Assembly (NCBI RefSeq): GCF_019047785.1
Contig: NZ_CP077290.1
Coordinates: 620,001 to 684,000 of the forward strand
DNA from: Enterobacter cancerogenus
GTDB lineage: Bacteria > Pseudomonadota > Gammaproteobacteria > Enterobacterales > Enterobacteriaceae
DNA: 64,000 bases
Direction of reading: 5' to 3'
Shown: positions 19,186 through 26,050 of the stretch, piece after piece
Numbering within the stretch: the first letter of the stretch is position 1
Layout: each line of letters opens with the position of its first letter
Program-made: the position numbers and the translations under genes
The notes under the pieces: model-generated
Database searches by the model: none
What the model was told of the DNA's origin: nothing
The model's input: the letters and a program-made list of their open reading frames with translations, nothing else

Positions 19186-19525
19186 AACTCCTCCAATAAC
19201 ATTCCATTACATTTATTTTCATTCAGAATTAAAAGCGATCACCATTTAATTCCGATGTCAGTGTAAAACCCGAAAATATCGCGTAAACGGTGCTGTACAA
19301 TATTGTGACCGCCGTCGATTATTTCAGGAGAAATCACTGCGACGGGAAGTTGATTGAATGGATAAAAATGACCGAATGAGGAAAGAAGTCATTTAAACGG
19401 GCAGAAATTAAGGTACGTTTGTCGTCAATAACGTGGGCCTGGGCGGTTATCTGCTGATGTATGCATGCTAAAGAGGACGCGTGGCGCGTCCTCTTTCATT
19501 ATGGTGCACAAAACCGGGTCCTGCG
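19186..19525. other. Intergenic region between symporter operon and fimbrial operon
   Basis: The right part holds the fimbrial terminator. The left part (19186-19400) is AT-rich and must contain the leftward symporter promoter, but no operator was recognised and no ORF is supportable. Confidence 0.5.
19470..19496 (-). terminator. Terminator of fimbrial operon 1
   Basis: Perfect 12-bp arms AAAGAGGACGCG/CGCGTCCTCTTT around a 3-nt loop, 30 bp beyond the adhesin stop. The T-rich arm on either strand allows bidirectional action. Confidence 0.8.
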
Positions 19526-20530
19526 CTATTTATAGGTCAGCGTAAAGGTCGCCGTGGCGTTGGCCGTGCCTGCCGTTATCGCCGACGTGGTCTGGTAGTA
19601 GCGCGCCTTAAGCTGTACCGTCTCAGATCCTCCGTACGACGAGGTGTAGTAGTACCTGCTCTGACCAAACTGCACCGCGCTGTCATCCGGTGTAAAGTAG
19701 AGCTGCACGCCCACCCCCGTTGCGGCCATATCACCCGGCGCGCTGTCCAGTTTTATCACGCCCGCAGCACTGGACGGATCCTGAGTGGCGTCAATCTGGA
19801 CGTTGATACGGGCACTTTTGTCGCAGTCCAGTCTGATCACGAACGTCTGCCAGCCGGTGGTTGAGCCCGGTCCGGAGAACTCAGCCTTTTTATGCTGGCC
19901 TAACTCGACGCTGACATCGGGCGTCGTGACTGCACAGGCAATCGTATCAATTTGCCCGCCGGAAAAGGTGATCGGCAGTTCCGTTGACCACTGCCCGTTC
20001 TCCCGGGTACCGGCAATAAAACGCCCGGGTGAACCACTCAGCGCACCGGGGGTAATGTCACCGGTTTTAATCAGGCGGACCCGCGCCTGATCGTTGATCG
20101 AGGGATGGTAACCCGTACTGTGGCTAATCTGGAGCGTGAACACCTGCGACTGTCCGCTGGCAATACCGCTCCAGCTCTCCGGTAACGGTGTACTGTCCAC
20201 GGAGTTGCGACCTTCAAACACATACCCCACGCCCGGCACGTTGGTCTTGAAAACCGCCTCACCGTTCCAGGTGATGCTGGCTTTCGCGCCCGTGTTTTTG
20301 ATACCGGCAACGATGGCGTATTGCGGGGTGCCATCATAATTACAGTCCTGATAGGCTACGCCCTGGTTGGACATCAGCCAGTCGCTGATGGGCTGCCCCA
20401 CCGTCGCGTCCCGCTGGACAATCACCGTGCCGGGGCTGATTGAAAAACTTCCTGTAGCCGTACAAAACGCCCACGATGTCTGGCAGAAAGCGATGCCCAC
20501 CAGCAGAATAATTATGCGCCATACCGTCAT
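19526..20530 (-). CDS. Fimbrial tip adhesin (fimbrial operon 1)
   Basis: 334 residues. The signal peptide MTVWRIIILLVGIAFCQTSWA precedes the mature FCTATGSFSIS. A receptor-binding domain (to about residue 180) is followed by a pilin-type domain (about 190-334) with the paired cysteines and a beta-zipper ending ATATFTLTYK, typical of a two-domain chaperone-usher adhesin. The ATG at 20530 overlaps the usher stop (ATGA), and a longer upstream reading is inside usher sequence. As the last gene it is expected at the fibre tip. The receptor cannot be predicted. Confidence 0.85.
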   Translation of the reverse strand: MTVWRIIILLVGIAFCQTSWAFCTATGSFSISPGTVIVQRDATVGQPISDWLMSNQGVAYQDCNYDGTPQYAIVAGIKNTGAKASITWNGEAVFKTNVPGVGYVFEGRNSVDSTPLPESWSGIASGQSQVFTLQISHSTGYHPSINDQARVRLIKTGDITPGALSGSPGRFIAGTRENGQWSTELPITFSGGQIDTIACAVTTPDVSVELGQHKKAEFSGPGSTTGWQTFVIRLDCDKSARINVQIDATQDPSSAAGVIKLDSAPGDMAATGVGVQLYFTPDDSAVQFGQSRYYYTSSYGGSETVQLKARYYQTTSAITAGTANATATFTLTYK

Positions 20531-23028
20531 TTCACTGTCTCCTGGCATTCCTGGGTCACCGTGATCACCGGTGGCTGGTTTTCCTGTTCCGGCAGTCGGT
20601 AATGCACCGCGCACTGCTGTACCCCGTTCCAGTTCACCGCAATCTCGCCTTCCTGCGGTACGCCGGTGAGGTACACCTGGCCGTCATCACCCACGATCCC
20701 GCTGCCGCCCTCTTTGAGCTTCGCCTGTGCGCCAAACGGCACCGGCAGCCCGCGGTAATACAGCGTCATCAGCACGCGCCGCCCGACGCGGGTGTTGAAG
20801 TCGGCCATCACCACCGCGCCCTGCGTTGGCGTCACCGTCTGCACGGCGGTGTCGATATCCACCTCGTCGCCGAGCGTGCTGGTATCCAGCGCGATACGGT
20901 TTTTCTTGTACGGGTTGACGTACGGCACCACCGCATAGCCGCGCCAGTCGGTATAGACCCCGGTATTGTTCTGCACCTTCGTGTCATCCGCGCCGGGCGC
21001 GTTGACAATCGCCAGCGACTGGCCGAGCGGCTGGGACAGCGTGATGCCGTGCGGATGGGCGACAATGCCGCCTCTCAGGCCGTAGTTGACCTGCTGCGTG
21101 TCGTCGTCGTAGTTGTAGCCGCCGGTGATTTCACCCTGTCCGCCTTTGTAGTCGGCGCTGATATTGCCGGAGCCGCCCACGCCGTGGTTGGTGTAGCTCT
21201 GCTGGAGGCTGTAGCTCAGGTTGTTATCGGCAAGCGCCGTGCCGTTCAGCCCCACCTGCTGGCGGGTGTCGCCATGTTTCGCGGTGTTGACGCTGTAGCT
21301 CACCCAGGCATTCGGCATAAAGCGGCTGAGTGGCACCTGGACGTTGAACGCCAGCTGCTGGTCGGCGGGCTGAGTGCTCTCCGGGTAGTCGCTGTAGCTG
21401 TACGTCACGCTGTAGCTGATGCCGTCGATGTTGCCGTTCCAGCCAGTGCTCAGAGTGCGTTCATAGCCGTCCTCCTGCCAGTAATCCTGCTGGTAGCCGG
21501 AAACAAAAAACGAGCCGTAGCTACCGATACTCTGGCTGAGGTCAAGCTGAAGGCGCTGACGTTTGTTGTACGTCATCCGCCAGCCGTCGTCGCTGTCTGC
21601 CCGCAGGTCGTTCGCCTCCTGGAAGGTGTAAAACCCGGCGGTGGAGTAGCGGTAGGCTGCCAGCGTAAAGCTGGTGTCGGTGGTCTGAAAATCTTTCGAG
21701 TACTGCACCCGGTACGACTGGCCGTTGTGGCTGTCGTCGTTATTCAGCGTGGTATGCGCGGCGGTGATATCGGCGGAAAGCGAGCCGAGTTCACCGAGGC
21801 CAAAACCCAGTCCCGCCGCCCCGGACTGATAGTCCTGCGAATAGAGTGTGCCGCCATAAAGGGTGATGGCATACGGCAGGCCGTAAATCGCCGTGACCTG
21901 GCCGAACTCCGGTTCATCGCTGTCGTCGTTGCCGCTGCGGTATTTCCCGGCGGTGAGGGCATATTTCAGGCGGCCTTCACGCTGCATGATCGGCACCGCC
22001 GAGAACGGCTGGACGAAGGTGCGCTCGCTGCCGTCAGCCTCTTTGATGGTCACTTCCAGGTTGCCGCTGCCGGAGGTCGGGTAGAGGTCGCTGATGGTGA
22101 ACGCGCCGGGGGCAACGTAGCTCTGGTAGATGATGTAGCCGTTTTGCTTAATGGTCACCTGGGCACTGGACTGGGCGATGCCGCGGATAATCGGGGCGAA
22201 CCCGCGCAGGCTGTCCGGCAGCATATTGTCGTCAGAGGCCAGTTGCGCGCCACGAAACTGGACGCTGTCGAAGATATCCGACGGCGTGTAGCTGTCGCCG
22301 AGCGTCAGCTGTCCCTTCAGGCGCTGAATATCCCGCTGAAGGTATGTGTTCACCGAGTCCCAGTGGCTGCCGCTGTCCTCGTCGTAGTTCCAGGTCGAAT
22401 AGTTGCGCAGCCGCCACGCGCCGAGGTTGATACCGCTTTGCAGGTTGGCGTAGTAGTTATCGTCCGAACCGTTTTCCCCGTCGCGCCAGGTGTTGCTGCC
22501 GCTGAGGTTGTAGTTCAGCAGCGCGGCGGGCACGCCTTCGTCCCACTCGGACGGGTCCACCCAGCCACGCGCGCTGGCATTCATCGCCGCCTGCGGAATA
22601 CTGACGTTAAGCTGGAGTTTGCTGAAGCGCAGGTCGGTGGCGGCCATCGGGATAAAGCGGCCAATGTCGTCCAGAGGCTTATCCAGCGGCAACGCCGCCA
22701 GCGCGGGGAAGACGTCGGTTTTCACGCCCCAGGCTTTCAGCATGGCGGGCGTTATCTGCGCGGTGAGCTTTTTATCCGGCCCGGCGACAAAGGCAATGTC
22801 CTGCGCTTCTCCCTGTTTTTCGCTGTTCACATACACCGTCACCCGGTAGGTGCCGGGAAGCTGACCGTCGGATTCGGCAAAGGCCGACAAATCCGCGACC
22901 GGCTGGCCGGGGTTATCAATTTCCAGCGCGTGGGTGTTGAAGACCTCACGGGCCTCGGCACTGCGCAAACAGTGTGCCTGAAGCAGCGTCAGCAGGATAA
23001 TCATCAGACGTGGCGTCGTGTTGTTCAT
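20527..23028 (-). CDS. Outer-membrane fimbrial usher (fimbrial operon 1)
   Basis: 833 residues from the ATG at 23028, which has AAGGAGGA 5 bp upstream; a GTG start five codons earlier is less likely. FimD/PapC family: signal peptide ending AEA; N-terminal chaperone-binding domain (FNTHALEIDNPGQPVADLSAF); 24-strand beta-barrel containing a plug domain at about 220-310 (SYVAPGAFTISDLYPTSGSGNLEV); and C-terminal domains (VLMTLYYRGLPVPFGAQA). It recruits chaperone-subunit complexes and secretes the pilus fibre. It overlaps the genes on both sides slightly, in one operon. Confidence 0.93.
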   Translation of the reverse strand: MNNTTPRLMIILLTLLQAHCLRSAEAREVFNTHALEIDNPGQPVADLSAFAESDGQLPGTYRVTVYVNSEKQGEAQDIAFVAGPDKKLTAQITPAMLKAWGVKTDVFPALAALPLDKPLDDIGRFIPMAATDLRFSKLQLNVSIPQAAMNASARGWVDPSEWDEGVPAALLNYNLSGSNTWRDGENGSDDNYYANLQSGINLGAWRLRNYSTWNYDEDSGSHWDSVNTYLQRDIQRLKGQLTLGDSYTPSDIFDSVQFRGAQLASDDNMLPDSLRGFAPIIRGIAQSSAQVTIKQNGYIIYQSYVAPGAFTISDLYPTSGSGNLEVTIKEADGSERTFVQPFSAVPIMQREGRLKYALTAGKYRSGNDDSDEPEFGQVTAIYGLPYAITLYGGTLYSQDYQSGAAGLGFGLGELGSLSADITAAHTTLNNDDSHNGQSYRVQYSKDFQTTDTSFTLAAYRYSTAGFYTFQEANDLRADSDDGWRMTYNKRQRLQLDLSQSIGSYGSFFVSGYQQDYWQEDGYERTLSTGWNGNIDGISYSVTYSYSDYPESTQPADQQLAFNVQVPLSRFMPNAWVSYSVNTAKHGDTRQQVGLNGTALADNNLSYSLQQSYTNHGVGGSGNISADYKGGQGEITGGYNYDDDTQQVNYGLRGGIVAHPHGITLSQPLGQSLAIVNAPGADDTKVQNNTGVYTDWRGYAVVPYVNPYKKNRIALDTSTLGDEVDIDTAVQTVTPTQGAVVMADFNTRVGRRVLMTLYYRGLPVPFGAQAKLKEGGSGIVGDDGQVYLTGVPQEGEIAVNWNGVQQCAVHYRLPEQENQPPVITVTQECQETVK

Positions 23029-23039
23029 CACGTCCTCCT

Positions 23040-23720
23040 TCACAGCGTACGACTTTCGGTCTGGCTGATGCCGCCGTAGTCGCTGATGGCCTGCCAGGTC
23101 ACGCGGGATGCGCGCGCGGACGGTAGCGTGAAGCTGGCACTGCCTTTGGGCGGCACCATATCCGCCTCTTTGATCTCCTGCCCGTCAACCTTCAGGGTGA
23201 ACAGCGTGACGTAATACGGCGTGGGGTTACTGACGGTAAGATGATTGCCGCTGCGGGCGACGCTCAGCTGGTGATACGCGCTCTCCGGTTGTCCTTCCAG
23301 CCCGGCCGGTCGGAAAAACAGCTTCAGGCGCGACTTGACCACAACCTGCAGCACGTTGGTGCGCGGCCTGCTGTCGTCGGTGGCGGGGATCGATTTCACG
23401 TTCAGCCAGAACACCGACTCCCGGTCCTGCGGCAGGTTGCCCCCGGTGCGCACAATGCGCAGCATGTTCTCTTCATCGGGATTGATGCGAAACAGCGGTG
23501 GGGTGACGATGAACGGCGCTTTGCCGCCCTGCTCGCCGCTGTCCACCCAGCTTTGCACCAGATAGACGCCCGATTTCTCCGGGTTACGCACCGAAGCGGC
23601 CGTCTCTTTTTTATCCCCGTCATAAATCACGCGCGTCCCGCCAATCACAATCCCGGCCTGCGCCTGCACGCTCAGGAAAGCGAGCACCAGCGCCAGCATC
23701 ACGTCTGCATACCTGTTCAT
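23040..23720 (-). CDS. Periplasmic fimbrial chaperone (fimbrial operon 1)
   Basis: 226 residues from the ATG at 23720, with GGAGAATAAGAAG before it. Signal peptide ends at VQAQA. The PapD-like two-Ig architecture begins GIVIGGTRVIYDGDKKETAASVRNP; G1-strand and subunit-binding motifs (KSRLKLFFRP, with conserved Arg/Lys) are present. It caps pilin subunits by donor-strand complementation and delivers them to the usher. Its stop is 11 bp from the usher start. The family label is certain; the fimbrial class is not. Confidence 0.92.
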   Translation of the reverse strand: MNRYADVMLALVLAFLSVQAQAGIVIGGTRVIYDGDKKETAASVRNPEKSGVYLVQSWVDSGEQGGKAPFIVTPPLFRINPDEENMLRIVRTGGNLPQDRESVFWLNVKSIPATDDSRPRTNVLQVVVKSRLKLFFRPAGLEGQPESAYHQLSVARSGNHLTVSNPTPYYVTLFTLKVDGQEIKEADMVPPKGSASFTLPSARASRVTWQAISDYGGISQTESRTL

Positions 23721-23778
23721 CTTCTTATTCTCCGGACAAAAAATACGCATCCCTGCGAAACGTTCCCTGTTATGCGGC

Positions 23779-23804
23779 GGCGCATGGGTAGGAGTGGATG
23801 CGCC
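23779..23804 (-). other. Intercistronic hairpin between pilin and chaperone genes
   Basis: GGCGCAT (23779-23785) pairs with ATGCGCC (23798-23804), with no T tract. A stem here would protect the pilin message and limit readthrough, giving excess major subunit. The second fimbrial operon has a similar stem at the same point. Confidence 0.5.
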
Positions 23805-23820
23805 CCGCGACGTCACAGCC

Positions 23821-24333
23821 TTATTTGTAATTAATGGTGAACTGCGAGGTACCGTTGGCTGTCCCGGTGGTCACCGCGGTGCCGGTGGAAACATACCGGG
23901 CGACGAAGTCCAGGGAATTGGTGCCCTCTGCGAGGGTGTAATCCGCTGATGCCGAGTGCAGGGGAATGGCGGTCCCGTTTTTATCAGCGATTTCAATACC
24001 GACGCCGGTCGCGATCCCGGTACCGCTGTCCAGCGCCAGCAGGTTTTGATTAACGCCATCTGACGTCCCGTCAAACTTGACGTTCGCCCCGGTAACGGTG
24101 TCCGGGCAGTCGCTCAGGCTAAGGGTAAAGCGCGTCGGGGAGGCTTTCATGCCGGCCGCACCGTTCAGTACGGTTTGCGCCACATTGCCCAAATCGACGT
24201 TCATATTTTGCGAACCGCTGTCCACGGTACAGGTCTGGTCAGTGATGCTGCCGGTAAAGTGGATGGTGCCATCGGCAGCGACCGCACCTGCGGCCACCAG
24301 TAATAAACACGCGCTTAACATCGTTTTTTTCAT
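23821..24333 (-). CDS. Major type-1 fimbrial subunit (fimbrial operon 1)
   Basis: 170 residues. Signal peptide MKKTMLSACLLLVAAGAVAA precedes mature DGTIHFTGSITDQTCTVDSG. Conserved cysteines (C35 and the CPDTVTG cysteine) form the pilin disulfide, and the C-terminus TSQFTINYK is the beta-zipper with the penultimate tyrosine. It is the bulk subunit polymerised by donor-strand exchange. Translation starts after AAGGAGAA. Its promoter is expected from the invertible segment immediately upstream, which points away from it in this sequence. Confidence 0.93.
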   Translation of the reverse strand: MKKTMLSACLLLVAAGAVAADGTIHFTGSITDQTCTVDSGSQNMNVDLGNVAQTVLNGAAGMKASPTRFTLSLSDCPDTVTGANVKFDGTSDGVNQNLLALDSGTGIATGVGIEIADKNGTAIPLHSASADYTLAEGTNSLDFVARYVSTGTAVTTGTANGTSQFTINYK

Positions 24334-24415
24334 ACATTTCTCCTTGGTGAACGATCACGCAGGTCTCGACCCTGCTTCACTCCGGCGGCGAAAAAATCAC
24401 CATAAGACTTTCCCG

Positions 24416-24426
24416 TTAGTGCCAGA
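24416..24426 (+). repeat. Left inverted repeat of the phase switch
   Basis: TTAGTGCCAGA, exactly repeated in inverted form at 24706-24716. The match extends to 13 of 14 bp (TTAGTGCCAGArTG). It lies 83 bp before the pilin start. Confidence 0.85.
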
Positions 24427-24542
24427 GTGGTGAGTTCAGGAGAAAATATGGAGAAGGATGAAAAGGGGAAATAAAATATCAGCAGGCGGGCGTTCTGACT
24501 GTTGTCACGGCATAAAACCGTAAGGCGGTGAGCATGTGAAAA

Positions 24543-24575
24543 CTGGCAACGTGAATAACGCAAGCACGTTGCCAG
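24543..24575 (-). terminator. Perfect 11-bp hairpin inside the switch
   Basis: CTGGCAACGTG (24543-24553) pairs with CACGTTGCCAG (24565-24575) around 11 nt. On the minus strand it is followed by TTTT. In the present orientation it would stop recombinase transcripts before the pilin gene, and its strand would change on inversion. Confidence 0.6.
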
Positions 24576-24667
24576 CGGTAACCAGAGGAAGCAACATAGG
24601 CTTTACATGTAATGTTGGTTTAAAATCAGCAAGATAGTCCGTTATCAAAAGGGGCCTCAGAAAAATT

Positions 24668-24696
24668 TTGACACTGCGCTAAATTTTTCTGATACT
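24668..24696 (+). promoter_or_regulatory. Sigma-70 promoter inside the invertible element
   Basis: Perfect TTGACA (24668-24673), 17-bp spacer, GATACT (24691-24696). Initiation would be near 24703, next to the right repeat, as in E. coli fimS. It now faces the 3' end of the recombinase gene. Confidence 0.75.
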
Positions 24697-24699
24697 ACT

Positions 24700-25290
24700 T
24701 TACATTCTGGCACTAATTGTGGGGTTTTCTCTCATCGTCCCCCAGACATTCATAAATCTTTGTGTATTCGTCGCCGTATAAATCACCGTATGCCGGATGT
24801 TCCGGTGCCCCAGATAATCCTGTATCAATCGGGTATCCCGCCCCAAATCTGCCAGCGCATAACCGCAACCGTGTCTTAGCATATGCGGATAGGCGGCAAT
24901 ACTGACACCCGCCAGTTCGCCATAACGTTTGAGTAACAATCTCACCTGATGACGTGACAGCGCGCCGCCCTTTTGCGACAGGAACAGCCAGTCTGAATCT
25001 GCATCCCGCCAGCGGTTACGGACCGCCAGCCAGCGCATAAGCGCAGGCAGTTCGGCATCAAACAGCGGATGCTGCGTCGAGAGGCTGTTTTTCAGTCGCC
25101 GGACATAGACCGAACGCCCAACCAGATCGAGATCGGACAGGCGCATTCCGCACAGCTCGCTGACCCGCAGGCCGTGTAAGTAGCACATCTGAATAAGGCA
25201 ATAATCGCGCTCAAAATGGATACCTCTGTCCGCTGCAAGCAGTATCTGTCCCACTTCATGGCGAGTGAGATGCTTTCGTTTTTCAGGCAT
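24700..25290 (-). CDS. FimB/FimE-type tyrosine recombinase
   Basis: 196 residues, the FimB/FimE size. The tyrosine recombinase residues are all present: Arg42 (HGLRVSEL), His136 and Arg139 (HMLRHG), His162 (LGHRNIRH) and nucleophile Tyr171 (VIYTATNTQRF). It should invert the adjacent switch. AAGGAG lies 9 bp before the ATG. The last codons (T-I-S-A-R) are encoded by the right inverted repeat itself, followed by Met-stop. Inversion would replace Met-stop with VVSSGENMEKDEKGK-stop. Whether it switches both ways (FimB-like) or mainly to OFF (FimE-like) cannot be told. A strong hairpin with a T tract lies 31-70 nt upstream of its start. Confidence 0.92.
   Translation of the reverse strand: MPEKRKHLTRHEVGQILLAADRGIHFERDYCLIQMCYLHGLRVSELCGMRLSDLDLVGRSVYVRRLKNSLSTQHPLFDAELPALMRWLAVRNRWRDADSDWLFLSQKGGALSRHQVRLLLKRYGELAGVSIAAYPHMLRHGCGYALADLGRDTRLIQDYLGHRNIRHTVIYTATNTQRFMNVWGTMRENPTISARM
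24706..24716 (-). repeat. Right inverted repeat of the phase switch, inside the recombinase 3' end
   Basis: TCTGGCACTAA on the plus strand, the exact reverse complement of 24416-24426. It encodes the final residues before the last Met of the recombinase. Confidence 0.85.
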
Positions 25291-25320
25291 TCGCCTTTGC
25301 TCCTTATTAAAATAATAATG

Positions 25321-25360
25321 AAAAAAAACAGGCCAGAACTGCCTACACAGTCCTGGCCTG
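25321..25360 (-). terminator. Strong minus-strand terminator just upstream of the recombinase gene
   Basis: Arms at 25329-25340 and 25349-25360 pair at 11 of 12 positions around an 8-nt loop, followed on the minus strand by eight T. It sits 31-70 bp before the recombinase start on the same strand, so it may act as a leader attenuator. Confidence 0.75.
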
Positions 25361-25574
25361 AGCCAGAGAATACCATCAGAATCGCTAATCGGGTGATGAC
25401 GCAGAACTCAACATTTTTTACGAGCAGTCGACTGTTTATGCAGTGAACGTCATGACAAAACGCCGCGTCTGGCAGACGAAATCTCTGTTGCCGAACGGGG
25501 TGAAACAGACGTGGCCGGGGTTATCTGCAGCGCCGGAGAAGGGCCATATTTAGTCAATCAGACCCTGAAAAGCA

Positions 25575-25596
25575 CAACGGGCCGTTAAGCCCGTTG
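25575..25596 (-). terminator. Terminator after the GlgS-like gene
   Basis: CAACGGGC-cgttaa-GCCCGTTG, with TGCTTTTC following on the minus strand. Confidence 0.65.
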
Positions 25597-25605
25597 CCGT
25601 CAAAG

Positions 25606-25806
25606 TTAGCGCAGTTCTTTTATCCTCGCCCGCTCGGCCTGCATTCGATAAAGTTCGTATCGCTCCCGGAACCATGCTTGTTGTTCATCACTCATATTGC
25701 CGGTCACGGCAGCAACATCAATCTCCTGGCCCAGGGCGTGCATACGGGCAAAACTGCGTGCCAGAAAATCAAAATTCTTCAGTGCGTATATTTCTTGTCG
25801 GTTCAT
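25606..25806 (-). CDS. GlgS/ScoR-like surface composition regulator
   Basis: 66 residues, the GlgS length. The core KNFDFLARSFARMHALGQ and AVTGNMSDEQQAWF match the E. coli GlgS (ScoR) pattern NNFDFLARSFARMHAEG...VTGNMDEEHRTWF. E. coli GlgS, first linked to glycogen, was shown to lower flagella and type 1 fimbria production. GGAGGGAT precedes the ATG. It lies beside a phase-variable fimbrial operon, so a fimbria-related role is a natural inference. It may be a paralogue; the usual glgS location is elsewhere. Confidence 0.8.
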   Translation of the reverse strand: MNRQEIYALKNFDFLARSFARMHALGQEIDVAAVTGNMSDEQQAWFRERYELYRMQAERARIKELR

Positions 25807-26050
25807 CGCATATCCCTCCAGTCATTGAATTTGCTGTTCAAGGTCATATGCTTTTCTGATTTCAGTATCCGCCCGGGAAAGATCGTTTTTTGAGCAATGC
25901 GTGCGCCTTTGCTTGCCCGCCCTCTCATTTCCGGAATGCTTTACAAAGGCTATCGACACGCATGCTGTTCGGAATAATACGTCTCTCTCATTTTTATCCC
26001 TTTCTCCTGCTACGCTTTTCCTATAACAAAAAAACGCAGGAAGGATGTCG

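Larger units (their letters stand above)
24416..24716. promoter_or_regulatory. fimS-like invertible promoter element, sequenced in the OFF orientation
   Basis: A 279-bp segment (24427-24705) is bounded by 11-bp perfect inverted repeats, the architecture and size of the E. coli fimS switch (314 bp, 9-bp repeats). It lies between a FimB/FimE-type recombinase and the major pilin gene. A strong promoter near its right end points right, away from the pilin. After inversion (x becomes 49132-x) its -10 would lie at 24436-24441 facing the pilin, giving a leader of about 95 nt. The present state is therefore predicted OFF. Inversion in the living cell is an inference from structure. Confidence 0.82.
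25291..25605. other. Gap between recombinase and the GlgS-like gene
   Basis: It holds two leftward terminators (25321-25360 and 25575-25596) and a short palindrome CGTCTG-G-CAGACG (25466-25478). No supportable gene is seen. The recombinase promoter must lie here. Confidence 0.5.

Noticed and set aside
20602..23079. An 825-codon open frame on the plus strand opposite the first usher gene
   Set aside because: It is the antisense shadow of a long GC-rich usher gene. The translation is Arg/His/Val-rich low-quality sequence with no domain, and the minus-strand usher is unmistakable.
24641..24660. A fimS-type repeat TTGGGGCCA at the AAAAGGGGCCTCAG sequence
   Set aside because: There is no inverted partner for it near the pilin gene. 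The only exact pair in the region is TTAGTGCCAGA at 24416 and 24706.
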